Shown piece by piece: positions 7,406 through 8,218 of a stretch of 8,218 nt of DNA. Origin of the DNA: Candidatus Rokuibacteriota bacterium (GTDB taxonomy: Bacteria > JAUVQV01); assembly GCA_030609125.1 (NCBI GenBank), contig JAUWCW010000078.1:1-8218 (forward strand), written 5' to 3'. Made by a program: the position numbers and the translations under genes. Each line of letters starts with the position of its first letter. Within the stretch, counting starts at the first letter, position 1. The notes under the pieces are model-generated. The model saw nothing but the letters and a program-made list of their open reading frames with translations. It was not told the origin of the DNA and did no database searches.

Positions 7406-7981
7406 CTACAGCCTTTCGACCTGCAGGAAGTCCAGCTCCACCGGCGTGGACCTCCCGAAGATGCTGACCATGACCCTCAGCTTCCCGCGCTCCGCGTTCA
7501 CGTCGTCCACCATGCCGATGAAACTGTTGAAAGGGCCGTCGATGACCCTCACGCTCTCGCCCACCCGGAAAAGAACCTTGGGCTTGGGCTTGCCGGTGTC
7601 GCTCGTCGTCTGGTCGATGATCTCCTGCACCTCGGCATCGGAAAGAGGCGCCGGGTGTGTCCGTCCGCCGACGAACCCGGTTATTTTCGGCGTGTCCCGC
7701 ACTACGTGCCACGTCTCGTCGTTGAGCTCCATCTTGACCAGGATGTAACCCGGAAAGATCTTCCGTTCCGAAACTTTTCGCTTGCCCTTCTTGAGTTCCA
7801 CGATGTCTTCCGAGGGGATCAGGATCTCCGTCACCTTGTCTTCCCACCCCAGGCCGGACATCCGCTCCAGAAGGCTCTCCTTGACCTTGGTTTCGTAGCC
7901 TGAATAGGTGTGGATCACGTACCAGCGGTGCTCGGAGGAAGGCTTCTCTTCACTCATTGCCTGATCAGTCCCTTCTGACAT
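7406..7981 (-). CDS. nusG: Transcription termination/antitermination factor NusG
   Basis: NusG binds the beta-prime clamp of elongating RNA polymerase, affects pausing, and links it to Rho or to the leading ribosome through protein S10. The product is 191 aa as drawn. The NGN domain (about 19-125) includes [28 protein letters not shown] and ITGFVGG; a KOW domain (about 138-191) includes [13 protein letters not shown] and ends FLQVERL. Two starts are possible. ATG 7981 lies 5 nt after secE but has only an AGGG placed 3 nt away. ATG 7957 gives 183 aa beginning MSEEKP, closer to the family, with a distant AAGGGA 11 nt away. I keep the outer start while regarding the inner as equally likely. It is tightly linked to secE as in most bacteria. 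Confidence 0.98.
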   Translation of the reverse strand: MSEGTDQAMSEEKPSSEHRWYVIHTYSGYETKVKESLLERMSGLGWEDKVTEILIPSEDIVELKKGKRKVSERKIFPGYILVKMELNDETWHVVRDTPKITGFVGGRTHPAPLSDAEVQEIIDQTTSDTGKPKPKVLFRVGESVRVIDGPFNSFIGMVDDVNAERGKLRVMVSIFGRSTPVELDFLQVERL

Positions 7982-7986
7982 GCGCC

Positions 7987-8172
7987 CTAACCCATGATCG
8001 CCCCGACCAGACGGCCGAGGGCAAAGTCGATGATGCCGAGGAAAACGGAGACGATGATCGTCAGAACTATCACCACCACCGTCGCCGAAATCGTCTGCTG
8101 GCGCGTGGGCCAGCTGACTTTCTTGAGCTCTACGCTTACTTCCTTGAAAAACGTCTTCGATTTATCAAACAT
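7987..8172 (-). CDS. secE: Preprotein translocase subunit SecE, single-span type
   Basis: SecE clamps the two halves of SecY in the inner-membrane Sec channel and is essential for protein export. The 61-aa product is the short form found in most bacteria, unlike the three-span E. coli protein. It has an amphipathic cytoplasmic N-terminal helix, the SecE signature EVSVELKKVSWPTRQQT (residues 11-27) and one membrane segment (about 30-50, rich in V, I and L), followed by a short tail. The ATG at 8172 lies only 20 nt after the mature tRNA-Trp 3' end, and I see no good Shine-Dalgarno sequence in that gap. It is followed 5 nt later by nusG. Identity is strong from the signature and the neighbours. 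Confidence 0.97.
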   Translation of the reverse strand: MFDKSKTFFKEVSVELKKVSWPTRQQTISATVVVIVLTIIVSVFLGIIDFALGRLVGAIMG

Positions 8173-8192
8173 AGGTCCGTTACCGTGGAATC

Positions 8193-8218
8193 TGGCAGGC
8201 CAGGAGGGATTCGAACCC
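8193..8218 (-). tRNA. trnW: tRNA-Trp, 3' end only (cut by window edge)
   Basis: The minus strand reads a T-arm with loop TTCGAAT, a CCCTC 3' T-stem strand whose visible partner is GGG, a 7-nt acceptor strand CTGGCCT, discriminator G and an encoded CCA at 8195-8193. The anticodon is outside the window. Assignment to tryptophan rests on the G discriminator, the acceptor sequence as I remember it from deltaproteobacterial tRNA-Trp, and the common tRNA-Trp–secE–nusG order. That this is a tRNA is near certain; the amino acid is likely. Confidence 0.85.

Noticed and set aside
1-8218. An undescribed accessory system (defence, mobile element, CRISPR, toxin-antitoxin)
   Set aside because: Apart from spacers of at most 199 nt, the window is filled by intact, canonical housekeeping genes in standard order; no repeats, integrase or accessory gene is visible.

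Overview
This window is a core housekeeping locus, read entirely from the minus strand: the bacterial tRNA-Trp – secE – nusG – rplK – rplA – rplJ – rplL – rpoB – rpoC cluster. In transcription order (high to low coordinate) it holds the 3' end of a tRNA-Trp gene cut by the window edge, SecE (protein export), NusG (transcription elongation), ribosomal proteins L11, L1, L10 and L7/L12, the complete RNA polymerase beta subunit, and the first 203 codons of beta-prime, cut by the other window edge. All genes are intact, all point the same way, and gene order is canonical. I see no mobile element, CRISPR array, toxin, phage gene or novel coding system.

The organism is a GC-rich bacterium with strong purine-rich Shine-Dalgarno sites and several non-ATG starts (GTG for rplJ, TTG for rpoC). 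The short single-span SecE, the tRNA-Trp immediately before secE and the RpoB/NusG sequence style suggest a deltaproteobacterial (Desulfobacterota-like) or neighbouring lineage. That placement is my inference from memory of family sequences and is not firm.

The layout divides into an export/elongation block (8193-7406), the L11/L1 block (7344-6112), a 199-nt spacer carrying an L10 autoregulatory leader RNA (about 5991-6092), the L10/L7-L12 block (5912-4947), a 175-nt spacer with a strong GC-rich hairpin, and the polymerase block (4771-1). The genes make the L11/L1 and L7/L12 stalks of the large ribosomal subunit, the two largest polymerase subunits, the NusG factor that binds that polymerase, and one subunit of the Sec translocon. 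The most interesting material is non-coding RNA structure between genes: the L10 leader with two cUUCGg-capped hairpins, a possible Shine-Dalgarno sequestration upstream of rplJ, and an attenuator-like hairpin upstream of rpoB. No promoter could be identified with confidence; the main promoter probably lies upstream of the tRNA, outside the window.
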